A stretch of 47,506 bases of DNA from Baaleninema simplex PCC 7105 (GCF_000332355.1 NZ_KB235959.1:564021-611526), one strand, 5' to 3'; shown: positions 32,836 through 41,761, counted from the first letter of the stretch. Translations and numbers: made by a program. Notes: generated by a model not told the origin, from the letters alone.

Positions 32836-34146
32836 GTGACATATAAAGTCGGTTTACTTGGATTAGGCACAGTTGGCACGGGAACGGCAAAAATTTTAAC
32901 CGCTCCAGAGGGACGCCATCCCCTCATGCGGGAATTAGAAATCGCGAAAGTGGGCGTGAGAAGCCTCGAGAAGCCCCGCGCCATTCAGTTTCCGCCCTCC
33001 GTTCTCACCACTGATTTCGACGAGATCGTCACCCATCCAGAAATCGACATCGTAGCCGAGTTGATTGGCGGCGTGGAACCCGCGCGATCGTGGATTCTCA
33101 AAGCGATCGCCCACGGAAAACACATCGTCACCGCCAACAAAGCAGTAATGTCTCGCCACGGCGACGAAATCTTCGCCGCCGCCAACGAAAAAGGCGTGTA
33201 CGTGATGCTAGAGGCGGCGGTAGGCGGTGGAATTCCCGTAATTTCTCCCCTCAAACAAGCCCTCGGCGTCAACCGCATCAAGCGCGTCACGGGAATCGTC
33301 AACGGAACGACGAACTACATCCTGACGCGGATGAAGAACGAGGGAGCAGATTTCGAGGCGGTTCTCGCCGACGCGCAAAAGCTGGGATACGCCGAAGCCG
33401 ATCCCACCGCCGACGTAGAGGGATTAGACGCCGCCGATAAAATTGCCATTCTCGCCTCGATCGCCTTTGGCGGACGCATTAAACTCGAAGAAGTCTTCTG
33501 TGAGGGAATTCGCCACGTCACCGCCGCCGATATCGCCTACGCGGAGAAACTGGATTTCGTCATCAAGCTGTTGGCGATCGCCCAAGAAGACGTAACCGAA
33601 GATCCCAGCACCGACACGCCGCAACAGTTAGCCTTGAAAGTCCATCCGACGCTGCTGCCGAAATCCCATCCGTTGGCCAGTGTCGATGGCGTCTTCAACG
33701 CTATTTTAGTCGAAGGAGAACCCCTCGGACAGGTGATGTTTTTCGGACCCGGTGCTGGGGAAGGAGCGACCGCCAGTGCCGTCGTTGCGGATATGATGAA
33801 CATCGCGGCGATTTTGAAGACAGAAACCGAACCGATTCCCCATCCGTTGTTGAGTAGCACGCACCAACATTACTGTGCGATCGCGCCGATTGAAGAGTCG
33901 GTGAGTCGGTTTTACGTGCGGGTGTTAAGTCAGGATTCCCCCGGCGTTATCGGAAGTTTGGGAACCTGTTTCGGCGATCGCGGCGTCAGTCTCGAGTCTG
34001 TGGTTCAAACTGGGATGAGAGACAACCTCGCCGAAATCGTTCTCGTCACCCACCACGTTCGCGAGGGCAATTTCCGCGAAGCTCTCGACAGCATTTCCAA
34101 ACTCGACGACGTGAAGGAAATTCCTAGCGTCATTCGCGTTTGGTAG
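32836..34146 (+). CDS. hom: Homoserine dehydrogenase
   Basis: The 436-residue enzyme reduces aspartate semialdehyde to homoserine for threonine and methionine. I choose the GTG at 32836, giving VTYKVGLLGLGTVGTG; the frame is open to a GTG at 32797. The NAD(P) loop GLGTVG is at 9-14. Catalytic-domain motifs follow: TANKAVMSRHGDEI, GGGIPVISPLKQ, NGTTNYILTRM, and GYAEADPTADVEGLDAADKI with the catalytic aspartate/lysine region. The C-terminal ACT domain (about 355-430, FYVRVLSQDSPGVIGSLG) suggests threonine feedback control. Standard cyanobacterial layout. Confidence 0.94.
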   Translation: MTYKVGLLGLGTVGTGTAKILTAPEGRHPLMRELEIAKVGVRSLEKPRAIQFPPSVLTTDFDEIVTHPEIDIVAELIGGVEPARSWILKAIAHGKHIVTANKAVMSRHGDEIFAAANEKGVYVMLEAAVGGGIPVISPLKQALGVNRIKRVTGIVNGTTNYILTRMKNEGADFEAVLADAQKLGYAEADPTADVEGLDAADKIAILASIAFGGRIKLEEVFCEGIRHVTAADIAYAEKLDFVIKLLAIAQEDVTEDPSTDTPQQLALKVHPTLLPKSHPLASVDGVFNAILVEGEPLGQVMFFGPGAGEGATASAVVADMMNIAAILKTETEPIPHPLLSSTHQHYCAIAPIEESVSRFYVRVLSQDSPGVIGSLGTCFGDRGVSLESVVQTGMRDNLAEIVLVTHHVREGNFREALDSISKLDDVKEIPSVIRVW

Positions 34147-34170
34147 GGGTTTTATTAAAAGGAAAGTGCG

Positions 34171-34203
34171 AGATCCCCGGCATCTCCAAGATGCCGGGGA
34201 TCT
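34171..34203. terminator. Perfect 14-bp hairpin between convergent genes
   Basis: AGATCCCCGGCATC (34171-34184) pairs exactly with GATGCCGGGGATCT (34190-34203), loop TCCAA. It separates hom from the convergent Uma2 gene and probably serves both. There is no long T run. Similar palindromes recur in cyanobacterial genomes. Confidence 0.6.
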
Positions 34204-34221
34204 GGAAATTCACCCGACTCT

Positions 34222-34836
34222 TCACGTATTTTCCGCACTGATATTCGTTCCTTCTTCCAACAAGGTGAAGTCCACTCCGGCGTAAATATCGCTCGACGCC
34301 AGGGGCAAATTCAGCGAAGCCAACGTTATTACATCATTTTGAGTTTCATAGTCGCTCAAGAGCCATCGATCGCCTTCCTGTCGTAAGTGCTGTAACACCC
34401 GCCAGCGAGACTGTTCTACGAGTAGATATTCCTGAAAACTGGGTAAAGAACAATAGTAATCAAACTTATCGCCGCGATCGTAGTTCTTCGTGGATTTCGA
34501 CGCAACTTCCACGATTAGGATAGGATTTATCACGGTGCTAGTACCTGCCCCGTGATAAATCGGTTCCCCAGGAATCACCATCACATCTGGATAAGTATAA
34601 ATCCGATAGCGTTCGATCCATATTCGCACGTTTTCCGTAAACAGCCGATAGCCCCGAGTACGAAGCTGTGGCTTGAGTGCCACACACAAGTTCGTCACGA
34701 TCTCGTTGTGGTTGGTTGTTCCCCCTGCCATCGGCACGATATCCCCATCGCGATATTCACTGCGAAAATCTGCCTGTGCTTCGAGTTCTAAATACTCTTG
34801 AGGACTGTAGTAACGTTGGCCAACTCGAACAACCAT
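34222..34836 (-). CDS. Uma2 family protein (DUF820)
   Basis: The 204-residue protein has the PD-(D/E)XK-like fold typical of Uma2, a family hugely expanded in cyanobacteria. Candidate active-site residues are D84 in TYPDVMVIPG, E110 in PILIVEVASKS and K124 in RGDKFDYYCSLP. Other family motifs: YLELEAQADFRSEYRDGDIV at the start and EYLLVEQSRWRV later. A nuclease role is assumed from the fold but has little experimental support. It is the first gene of the AT-rich block; the ATPase/TOPRIM-like pair is next to it on the same strand but upstream, 115 bases away. Confidence 0.85.
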   Translation of the reverse strand: MVVRVGQRYYSPQEYLELEAQADFRSEYRDGDIVPMAGGTTNHNEIVTNLCVALKPQLRTRGYRLFTENVRIWIERYRIYTYPDVMVIPGEPIYHGAGTSTVINPILIVEVASKSTKNYDRGDKFDYYCSLPSFQEYLLVEQSRWRVLQHLRQEGDRWLLSDYETQNDVITLASLNLPLASSDIYAGVDFTLLEEGTNISAENT

Positions 34837-34950
34837 GACGTTTCTTCCGTGCTAATTTCAACAACAAACAGCAATCGATCGATCCCAGGAAAATATATTT
34901 TAAATATAGCATTTTCTGAAATCTAAATTCTTCAAAAAAGTCTTATTGAA

Positions 34951-35469
34951 TTAAACAAATAAAAACTCTCCACACGATCGCATCAACCGTTCTCGTTCTC
35001 GATCGTTATGTCGAAGCATTTCGTGATTCCACAACTCACTTTGAGAATGGGGACAATCTCGAGCAAGTTCGTTCCCGATCGTCTCGAAACTCATCTTGAC
35101 AGTCGAACGTAAAGTTTCCGGTTCGTCTCGCACGCCAAGAACAAACGTTCTCTCTTTAAGATCGGAAGGAATTCGACTGTCAATATAATCCAATCGTCTT
35201 TGGATGTTCGAGCGATCGGGATCGTTGACAAAAAATTCATCATCAAAATCAATCAACAGCAGAATTCGTCTCTGCCGAAACTGACGCATTTTAGAAATAT
35301 GGTCGTGTTCAAATTTTTCAAAAACGTCTTTTGTGCCTTTGGCAAATGGTAAAATTTGGAGCGATCTAGTATTGACGTTCAGACTGTTGTGAAAGCCGTT
35401 TGCAATATCTTTTGTGGCTTCGTCCTCTGGTAAAATTAAGAGATGAGGGCTAAATTTGTTCGGACTCAA
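34951..35469 (-). CDS. Small TOPRIM-like protein, partner of the upstream ATPase
   Basis: I start at the TTG at 35469, whose TTGA overlaps the ATPase stop TGA; another TTG at 35487 is possible, and there is no ATG before residue 60. The 172-residue protein opens SPNKFSPHLLILPEDEATKD. An acidic strand end E15-D-E17 and a second strand LLLIDFDDE (70-78, D74 D76) give the E...DxD layout of TOPRIM nuclease folds, with the strand FVLGVRDEPETLR (about 109-121) after them. The C-terminal part is helical and charged. TOPRIM partners of OLD or AAA15 ATPases include AriB of the PARIS anti-phage system, but this protein is shorter and its family is not known to me. TOPRIM assignment is inference from the motifs. 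Confidence 0.6.
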   Translation of the reverse strand: MSPNKFSPHLLILPEDEATKDIANGFHNSLNVNTRSLQILPFAKGTKDVFEKFEHDHISKMRQFRQRRILLLIDFDDEFFVNDPDRSNIQRRLDYIDSRIPSDLKERTFVLGVRDEPETLRSTVKMSFETIGNELARDCPHSQSELWNHEMLRHNDRERERLMRSCGEFLFV

Positions 35470-36569
35470 AGCTCGATATCTCCACAAACTAGCGAAGTAA
35501 TAATATCTTCCGAAAGATTGAGTTCTTCTGCCAATCGAACGAGCGTCGGTTCCAGATGGCTTTTTCGATCTAACACGAAGATATTTTCTCGAGAAAATCT
35601 TTGAATCGCCTCGGGATTGTGAGACGTAACTAAAATTTGACTTTCACTTTGTTGAAACGATTTTCTCAAGGACACTATGAAATGTCCGACTTCCGATAAA
35701 GATAAATGGTTGTCGGGTTCGTCCCAAAAACAGAACAGAGAACGATAAGCTCGGTTTGCAGCTAATACGGCTGCACCGACAAAAAAGCATTTTTCGCCAC
35801 TTGACAAGTCTTCAAAACTTAATTCAAAGGTCGATCGTCCCTCAAAAGTTACTTTTAATTCTTTAGAGTATTTACCCGTCGGCTCGTATCGAAATTCTCG
35901 CAAATCCGGAATGACTTGTCTCAAATACTGCTCGAAAACCGAATAGGATGCCGGATAACGAGACAACAAACCCGTCAGCCAATTACTGATATTCTCTGCG
36001 TAAAGATTAGGATATAGCGTTTCTCCACTCGATTCTGACAACATTAAATGCGGAACTGGAGACAATAAAATAATACGTGAAAGCCAATCTTTCCAGATGC
36101 GAAGCGGATCGGATGAAGATTGTTCTTGAATAATCGGCAAGGCAATTAAATGCCAATCTACTAAAAATTGAACTTCCCTTTCATCCCGAGTAAGTGTCAC
36201 CTGTGCGAGTTCTCGAGAGTAGAGTGCTTCCCCGTCCACCTTTAGCGCTTCTTCAAGGACTCGATATTCACTAAAATTTTCGGAACGCTCGAAGGCCAAA
36301 TGATATTCATAGATTCGATCGTCTATTTCAACTTCGATTTCAAAGCGAATTGGAATCGAAGTTCGATAATACGAGGCATCTTTTACGTCTACAATCTCTT
36401 TAACCCGATTCGTGCCGCGCCCGATTTTTTGAAAAATCTCGAGAACGCTCATAACCGTCGATTTTCCCGAGCCATTTTTTCCAATCAGCAAAGCGGCATG
36501 ACAGTCGATAAGCTTAAGCTCGAAATTTTCAAAGCAGCGAAAATTGTTGACGTAAATCCTGTTTAGCAT
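35466..36569 (-). CDS. RecF/OLD-like ABC ATPase of a two-gene module
   Basis: The ATG at 36569 gives 367 residues starting MLNRIYVNNFRCFENFELKL, the standard opening of AAA15/RecF-type SMC-like ATPases (a frame extension to a TTG at 36611 is rejected). Walker A is GKNGSGKST (30-38), the signature is LSSGEK (255-260), Walker B is LFCFWDEPD (278-286) and the switch is TSHNPE (315-320). There is no nuclease domain fused to it. The gene overlaps the small TOPRIM-like gene by a TTGA, so both are translated together. This split of ATPase and nuclease is typical of anti-phage modules such as PARIS. The DNA is AT-richer than the flanks, suggesting transfer. Confidence 0.85.
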   Translation of the reverse strand: MLNRIYVNNFRCFENFELKLIDCHAALLIGKNGSGKSTVMSVLEIFQKIGRGTNRVKEIVDVKDASYYRTSIPIRFEIEVEIDDRIYEYHLAFERSENFSEYRVLEEALKVDGEALYSRELAQVTLTRDEREVQFLVDWHLIALPIIQEQSSSDPLRIWKDWLSRIILLSPVPHLMLSESSGETLYPNLYAENISNWLTGLLSRYPASYSVFEQYLRQVIPDLREFRYEPTGKYSKELKVTFEGRSTFELSFEDLSSGEKCFFVGAAVLAANRAYRSLFCFWDEPDNHLSLSEVGHFIVSLRKSFQQSESQILVTSHNPEAIQRFSRENIFVLDRKSHLEPTLVRLAEELNLSEDIITSLVCGDIEL

Positions 36570-36852
36570 ATCGAGATAAATTCTAAAATAAAAAGCTATC
36601 AATCGAGCCAAAACAGTTCTAATTTTATATCATATCATTTTTCTCAAGAGAGAAATAAGTTAATTTAAAAAACTTAGGATAGTCTGCCAAAAGTCGGTTG
36701 GCGATCGCCCCGATCGCTCTCATCCTCCGACGCCGACACTGCCCAAAACGAGAAATTCATCATAAAATACAAAAATATCGACTCGAGCGAAACTTTAAAA
36801 TCCCACAAAATAACCTCTCTGTGTCTCTGTGGTGAAGTCCCCATAAAAAACC
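36570..36852. other. AT-rich spacer before glcD
   Basis: No gene. The last 60 bases hold a repeat-type sequence CCTCTCTGTGTCTCTGTGGT (from 36812), nearly repeated near 41632. Confidence 0.45.
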
Positions 36853-38325
36853 ATGTTCTCCCTCAAATCCTCCTCAAAAAACGACTGGAAACGCATCGCC
36901 AAAGCCTTTGAAGAAATCCTCGGTAAAAACAGCGTCGTCCAACGAAAAGAAGAACTGCTGACTTACGAATGCGACGGCTTAGCCAGCTACCGCCAAAAAC
37001 CCGCCCTCGTCGTGCTTCCCCGCACCACCGAACAAGTCGCCGAAGCCGTCAAACTCTGCGATCGCTACAACCTGCCCTGGATTGCCCGAGGTGCCGGAAC
37101 CGGACTTTCCGGCGGTGCGCTACCCGTCGAAGACTGCGTTCTCATCGTCACCGCCCTGATGCGAAAAATCCTTAACATCGACTACGAGAACCAACGAGTC
37201 GTCGTCCAACCCGGCGTCATCAACAACTGGGTGACGCAAGCCGTCAGCGGCGGCGGATTTTACTACGCTCCCGATCCCTCCAGTCAAATTATCTGTTCGA
37301 TCGGCGGAAACGTGGCCGAAAACTCCGGCGGCGTCCACTGCTTGAAATACGGCGTCACCACCAACCACGTCCTCGGCTTAACCGTCGTGCTTCCCGACGG
37401 CTCGATTTCTCAACTCGGCGGCGAAATCCCCGAAATGCCCGGATACGACCTCACCGGCTTGTTTGTCGGTTCCGAAGGCACCATCGGCATCGCCACCGAA
37501 ATTACCCTAAAAATCCTCAAAACCCCCGAAGCCATCTGCGTCGTTCTCGCCGACTTCACCAGCATCGAAGCCGCCGGAAGTGCCGTCGAAGACATCACCA
37601 GTTCCGGCATTATCCCGGCGGGAATGGAAATGATGGACAACCTCAGCATCAACGCCGTCGAAGACGTAGTGGCGACAGGTTGCTATCCCCGCGACGCCGA
37701 AGCGATTCTACTGGTAGAACTCGACGGCTTAGACGTAGAAGTCGCCGAAAACAAACGCCGCGTTGCCGAAATTTGTCGAAAAAACGGGGCGCGAAACATC
37801 ACCTCTGCCCGCGACGCCGAAACCCGTGCCAAACTCTGGAAAGGACGAAAAGCCGCCTTTGCCGCCGCCGGACACATGAGTCCCGATTATTACGTCCAAG
37901 ATGGCGTAATTCCCCGCACCCAGTTAGCCGGAGTTCTCAAAGAAATCGAAGCCCTCAGCCAGCGTAGCGGCTACAAAATCGCCAACGTCTTCCACGCCGG
38001 AGACGGCAACTTACACCCGTTGGTACTGTACGACAACGCCGTAGAAGGACAACTCGAAGAAGTCGAAGAAGTCGGCGGCGAAATTTTGAAACTCTGCGTG
38101 AAAGCCGGAGGGTCGATTTCTGGAGAACACGGAATCGGGGCGGACAAACGCTGTTATATGCCGGAAATGTTTACGGACGCCGATCTCGAAACCATGAAAT
38201 GGGTGCGAGACGCTCTCAATCCCAAAGGACTGGCGAACCCTGGAAAGATTTTCCCGACGCCGCGCACTTGTGGCGAAGGCGTTCACCCGAAGGCGAAGGC
38301 GTATCCGGGCGTTCCGCAGTTTTAG
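36853..38325 (+). CDS. glcD: Glycolate oxidase subunit GlcD
   Basis: The 490-residue FAD-linked oxidase belongs to the PCMH/VAO superfamily. FAD-binding motifs are visible: ARGAGTGLSGGALP (78-91), DPSSQIICSIGGNVAENSGG, and the pyrophosphate loop GSEGTIGIATEI. The C-terminal cap has FHAGDGNLHP (380-389) and SGEHGIGADKR (423-433). In cyanobacteria this enzyme oxidises glycolate in photorespiration, using partner subunits encoded elsewhere; alternatives in the same family include D-lactate dehydrogenase. Complete length. Not in an operon here. Confidence 0.9.
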   Translation: MFSLKSSSKNDWKRIAKAFEEILGKNSVVQRKEELLTYECDGLASYRQKPALVVLPRTTEQVAEAVKLCDRYNLPWIARGAGTGLSGGALPVEDCVLIVTALMRKILNIDYENQRVVVQPGVINNWVTQAVSGGGFYYAPDPSSQIICSIGGNVAENSGGVHCLKYGVTTNHVLGLTVVLPDGSISQLGGEIPEMPGYDLTGLFVGSEGTIGIATEITLKILKTPEAICVVLADFTSIEAAGSAVEDITSSGIIPAGMEMMDNLSINAVEDVVATGCYPRDAEAILLVELDGLDVEVAENKRRVAEICRKNGARNITSARDAETRAKLWKGRKAAFAAAGHMSPDYYVQDGVIPRTQLAGVLKEIEALSQRSGYKIANVFHAGDGNLHPLVLYDNAVEGQLEEVEEVGGEILKLCVKAGGSISGEHGIGADKRCYMPEMFTDADLETMKWVRDALNPKGLANPGKIFPTPRTCGEGVHPKAKAYPGVPQF

Positions 38326-38458
38326 AGCGGTTGGAGACGGTCGGCGACGGGATAAAATAGCTTGTCACGAACGTTTTTAAGCGTTTTTCTGACAGCGGCG
38401 ACCGTCCCGGCGGACAGCATTCTCCAAACTTCTAGAAATCTTCTGGATATTTTTAACG

Positions 38459-39526
38459 ATGAAACCCGATCCCAAAGCGTTACTCGATCGCCTAACAGCC
38501 CTCGAATCCGAACTCGCCCAACTCGGTAACGTCACCGACAGCACTACGTTAGGGGCGTTGAAAACCCTGCTGCAACAACAACAGGCTACCGCAGCCCGCG
38601 ATCCCAAAACCTCGGCGATCGCCCTTCTCGATCGCTTCTTGGCGTTAGACCATCAAGACCAACCGGGATTTCCGCCCCTGGCCCAATACAAACAGCAGGT
38701 GCGCCAGTTTCGCACCCAAGTCGAAAACGCCTCCGAAACCGACTTACCCGCCGATGTCAACCAATTGCTAACGGGCAAACATCCCGTCAGTCAACTCCTC
38801 AAGGCGATCGACGAAGGGGACAACCTCACCGACGCCCAATGGTCGAGTTTACAAAGCGTCCTGGTGAAAGTCTTCGGTCAAGCAGTTTCCATCGCCGCCT
38901 CGCGAGGTAAACTCTACGTCGCCACCCGCCAACCCCAACCCGCCGCCACCCCAGCCGCAGCGACCCCTAAACCCGCTTCCCCCAACGAAGACTTACTGAT
39001 GTGGGGCGACGCCACGGAAAAAGCCGCCCAACCTTCCGCCGAACCCTCCGACGACGAACCGTTAATTGTCTTCGGTGCCAAGAGTCTGGGAATTGAAAAC
39101 CAACCCGGTGGAACCGTTCCTCTCAACGTTTTGGTTCATATCCAAGGCTTGGGCGATCGCCAGTTCGGGGCGCGAGAATTCGCCGGAACGCGGGGTCAAT
39201 CGAAGGCGATCGAAGGATTGCAACTCAGTTTCGCCTCTCCCGTCGCCGGATTGAACATCGAGTACATGGCGCACTTAGCCGGTGTCGGCGATACCCCCTG
39301 GATGTCAGCAGGGCAATATCTAGGAACCCGGAACGAAAACCGCCAACTCGAAGGGTTCGCCGTTCGGTTAGTCGGTGCCGAAGCCAGCAAATACAGCGTG
39401 TGCTACTCCGCCCACGTTCAGAACATGGGAGATACCCCCGTTTACGCTGACGGACAGTTTTGTGGAAGCCGGGGTAAATCCCTGCGCGTCGAAGGTTTGC
39501 GCGTCTGGGTACAGCCGAAAGCCTAA
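38459..39526 (+). CDS. ChW-repeat protein
   Basis: The 355-residue protein has a helical N-terminal part (about 1-150) with a low-complexity Q/P/A linker (about 160-215) and three C-terminal ChW-like repeats: about 226-265 (VLVHIQGLGDRQFGAREFAG), 268-305 (IEYMAHLAGVGDTPWMSAGQ) and 312-352 (YSAHVQNMGDTPVYADGQFC with RVEGLRVWV). The repeat pattern is HvQ..G(D/W)..v..G...GT.G...R.EG; here a D takes the place of the usual tryptophan. ChW modules were first known from clostridial secreted proteins. No signal peptide is visible, so the protein may be cytoplasmic or non-classically exported. Function is unknown. Confidence 0.7.
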   Translation: MKPDPKALLDRLTALESELAQLGNVTDSTTLGALKTLLQQQQATAARDPKTSAIALLDRFLALDHQDQPGFPPLAQYKQQVRQFRTQVENASETDLPADVNQLLTGKHPVSQLLKAIDEGDNLTDAQWSSLQSVLVKVFGQAVSIAASRGKLYVATRQPQPAATPAAATPKPASPNEDLLMWGDATEKAAQPSAEPSDDEPLIVFGAKSLGIENQPGGTVPLNVLVHIQGLGDRQFGAREFAGTRGQSKAIEGLQLSFASPVAGLNIEYMAHLAGVGDTPWMSAGQYLGTRNENRQLEGFAVRLVGAEASKYSVCYSAHVQNMGDTPVYADGQFCGSRGKSLRVEGLRVWVQPKA

Positions 39527-39627
39527 GCAGGCGATCGAGATTGACCATTACAATGAGAGCGATTGCAGATGATGGGGAGATGAGACAATTGATAATTGAC
39601 AATTTCTCCCCCTGCTCCGCTTTTACA

Positions 39628-39648
39628 GGGAACAGGGAATAGGGAACA
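39628..39648. repeat. Heptanucleotide repeat GGGAACA x3
   Basis: Three copies of GGGAACA, the middle with a single change (GGGAATA). The same heptamer occurs twice at 7905 and on the other strand as GTTCCCC at 8341-8360. Confidence 0.8.
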
Positions 39649-39723
39649 GTGTCTCCCCCTCTCCCCCTCTCCCTCTCTCCCCCTCTTCCCTGCTCCAGAA
39701 GCTCAGCCAGAGGTACTCGAATC

Positions 39724-40113
39724 GTGACGGTCTCTTCTCCCCAAATCCAACCGACGCAAGTTGTCGAACTCTCGCCAAGTTACGCCATTCCAGCGGTTTT
39801 GGTGTTAGCGGCGATTCCCCTGTTACTCGTCCAGGTGTGGGTGGCGTCTGTGGTGGCGTTATTCGGACTGTTTCTGATGGTGCAGGCGGCGACGATTCGA
39901 CTGAGATTCACCGAAACGGATCTCGATGTCTATCGATCGAACGAGCGGATTCGCCGATTTCCCTATCGCGAATGGCTCAATTGGAAAATCTTCTGGCAAC
40001 CCGTCCCCATTCTGTTCTATTTTCGCGAAGTGAAGAGCATCCACTTCCTGCCCGTTCTCTTCGACGCCAGTACGTTACGCGCCTGTCTCGAACAACGCTG
40101 TCCCAAGGCTTAG
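39724..40113 (+). CDS. DUF3119 family membrane protein
   Basis: The 129-residue protein starts at the GTG 39724 (VTVSSPQIQPTQVV); the frame opens at 39649 inside a CT-rich repeat that is not protein. Two hydrophobic segments (about 22-40 and 42-60) precede the DUF3119 core RFTETDLDVYRSNERIRRFP, YREWLNWKIFWQPVPILFYF and SIHFLPVLFD. The family is confined to cyanobacteria and plants. It is followed by DUF3086 at 44 bases, the usual neighbour, so the two are probably cotranscribed and act together. Molecular function is unknown. Confidence 0.88.
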   Translation: MTVSSPQIQPTQVVELSPSYAIPAVLVLAAIPLLLVQVWVASVVALFGLFLMVQAATIRLRFTETDLDVYRSNERIRRFPYREWLNWKIFWQPVPILFYFREVKSIHFLPVLFDASTLRACLEQRCPKA

Positions 40114-40157
40114 CGGCGTTCTGATGCGGTGCTGTTGTTATTTGAACAAACGCTTCG

Positions 40158-41540
40158 ATGAATCCCGAAGAAAATCAAACTCCCGAATCTCCAGCAATTC
40201 CCGATCCCTTTGACGACGATCCGATCGAACCGTCGGATACTGAGACTGACTCGCCTGCGATCGCACCGACTTCTTCTTCAGTGGAGTCGGACGAGAACGC
40301 GGTAGAGGAACCCCCAGCCGCTACGGAAATCGACCTCGAGGCGTCTTCTGACGAGGCTGCAATTGAAGCCGAACCCGTCGCAGCAGAACCCATCGAGGCG
40401 GAATCGGTCGAAGCTGAATCATCGGTTGAAAGCGAAGCGATCGAAGCCACGATCGAACCGGAACGCGAACCGGAAATGGAAGCCGAAGCCGCCGAAACCC
40501 CTTCAGAGGAAACCGCAGCAGCGGCGAATCCCGTGGTGAATCTGGAACCGACACCGATCGCACCCGATCGCGAGACTGTCGCCGCAGAAGTCGATCGCCT
40601 CGAACAACGAGCCGAAGAACTGCGCCGAGACATTTCAGCACTCGAAGCCTCCAGAGCCGAACTGCTGAACTCTCAGGCGCAATTACAAGCGGATTTGGGA
40701 CGACTGATTCAAGAAGGACTCAGCGAACTCGAAAAGCGCAAACAACAGCTTAAGGTATCGATCGAAAAACTCGAACGCCGCCAAGATCGCATTCGCCAAG
40801 AAATGCGATCGACCTTCGCCGGAGCCTCCCAAGACTTAGCCATTCGGCTGCAAGGCTTCAAAGAGTACCTCGTCGGAAGCCTGCAAGACTTGTCCGTCGC
40901 CGCCGAACAACTCGAACTCGCGCCTCCCGAACCCGCACCCCCACCGCCACAGCCGAAACGGGAATCCGCAGAACCCGCCGCCGCTTCCCCTCAATTTTCC
41001 GATCGCGGCTTCCAAGAACAGCGTCGCGCCATCCGGCGACTTCTCGAACAATATCGCAACAACCCAGATTACTACGGCCCCCCGTGGCAACTTCGCCGCA
41101 CCTTCGAGCCAGTTCACGCCGAGCGCGTCTCCAACTGGTTCTTCACCCAAGGGGGACGAGGTGCGCTGAAATCCACCAACAGCCGTTTGCAAAACATCCT
41201 CATCGCCTCAGCGATTATTTCGATTCTGCACGTACTCTACGGAAAACGGCTGAGAACGTTAGTTTTAGCTAACACTCCCGAACGCCTCGGAGAATGGCGT
41301 CGCGGCTTACAAGACTGTTTGGGAATTACGCGCACCGATTTCGGTCCCGATCGCGGTGTGGCGTTGTTTGAAGCACCCGAACCCCTAGCGCAACGAGCCG
41401 ATCGCCTGGCGCGATCGGGATTGATGCCCCTCGTAATCGTAGACGAGTCGGAAAGCCAACTGAATCTATCTCTGTTGCAATTCCCCCTCTGGTTGGCGTT
41501 TGCTCCCGATCCCGATTCAGCCTTCGTTCGAGAGTGGTAA
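40158..41540 (+). CDS. DUF3086 family protein
   Basis: The 460-residue protein has a long acidic, disordered N terminus (about 1-140, E/A rich), a coiled coil at about 145-250 (EVDRLEQRAEELRRDISALE, LEKRKQQLKVSIEKLERRQD), a proline-rich link, and the C-terminal DUF3086 domain from about 285 (EQRRAIRRLLEQYRNNPDYY, GPPWQLRRTFEPVHAERVSN, WFFTQGGRGALKSTNSRLQN). The last 120 residues form a mixed alpha/beta region. It is next to DUF3119 at 44 bases. The role is not established; a link to membrane or thylakoid organisation is only a guess. Confidence 0.88.
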   Translation: MNPEENQTPESPAIPDPFDDDPIEPSDTETDSPAIAPTSSSVESDENAVEEPPAATEIDLEASSDEAAIEAEPVAAEPIEAESVEAESSVESEAIEATIEPEREPEMEAEAAETPSEETAAAANPVVNLEPTPIAPDRETVAAEVDRLEQRAEELRRDISALEASRAELLNSQAQLQADLGRLIQEGLSELEKRKQQLKVSIEKLERRQDRIRQEMRSTFAGASQDLAIRLQGFKEYLVGSLQDLSVAAEQLELAPPEPAPPPPQPKRESAEPAAASPQFSDRGFQEQRRAIRRLLEQYRNNPDYYGPPWQLRRTFEPVHAERVSNWFFTQGGRGALKSTNSRLQNILIASAIISILHVLYGKRLRTLVLANTPERLGEWRRGLQDCLGITRTDFGPDRGVALFEAPEPLAQRADRLARSGLMPLVIVDESESQLNLSLLQFPLWLAFAPDPDSAFVREW

Positions 41541-41556
41541 TGAGATGTTGAGATGA

Positions 41557-41588
41557 GAAACCCGGTTTTTTGGAAAAAGCCGGGTTTC
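41557..41588 (+). terminator. Terminator hairpin after the DUF3086 gene
   Basis: GAAACCCGG (41557-41565) pairs with CCGGGTTTC (41580-41588), extended by TTTTT/AAAAA. Located 17 bases after the stop. Confidence 0.7.
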
Positions 41589-41761
41589 TGGATTTAGGGT
41601 TTCTATTCCATTCTCATCTCCCTGCAAAAACCTCTCTGTGTTCTCTGTGTCTCTGTGGTGAAAATATTTTCAAACCCGCTTCATCGAAGGGCGATCGCAT
41701 TTTCCAAACATAGGTATTCGTTGGATTTCGCAAGCTTCACCCAACCTACAGATTAAAAAAT

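Noticed and set aside
39649-39723. A longer start for the DUF3119 gene
   Set aside because: Same CT-rich repeat; the family similarity starts after the GTG at 39724.
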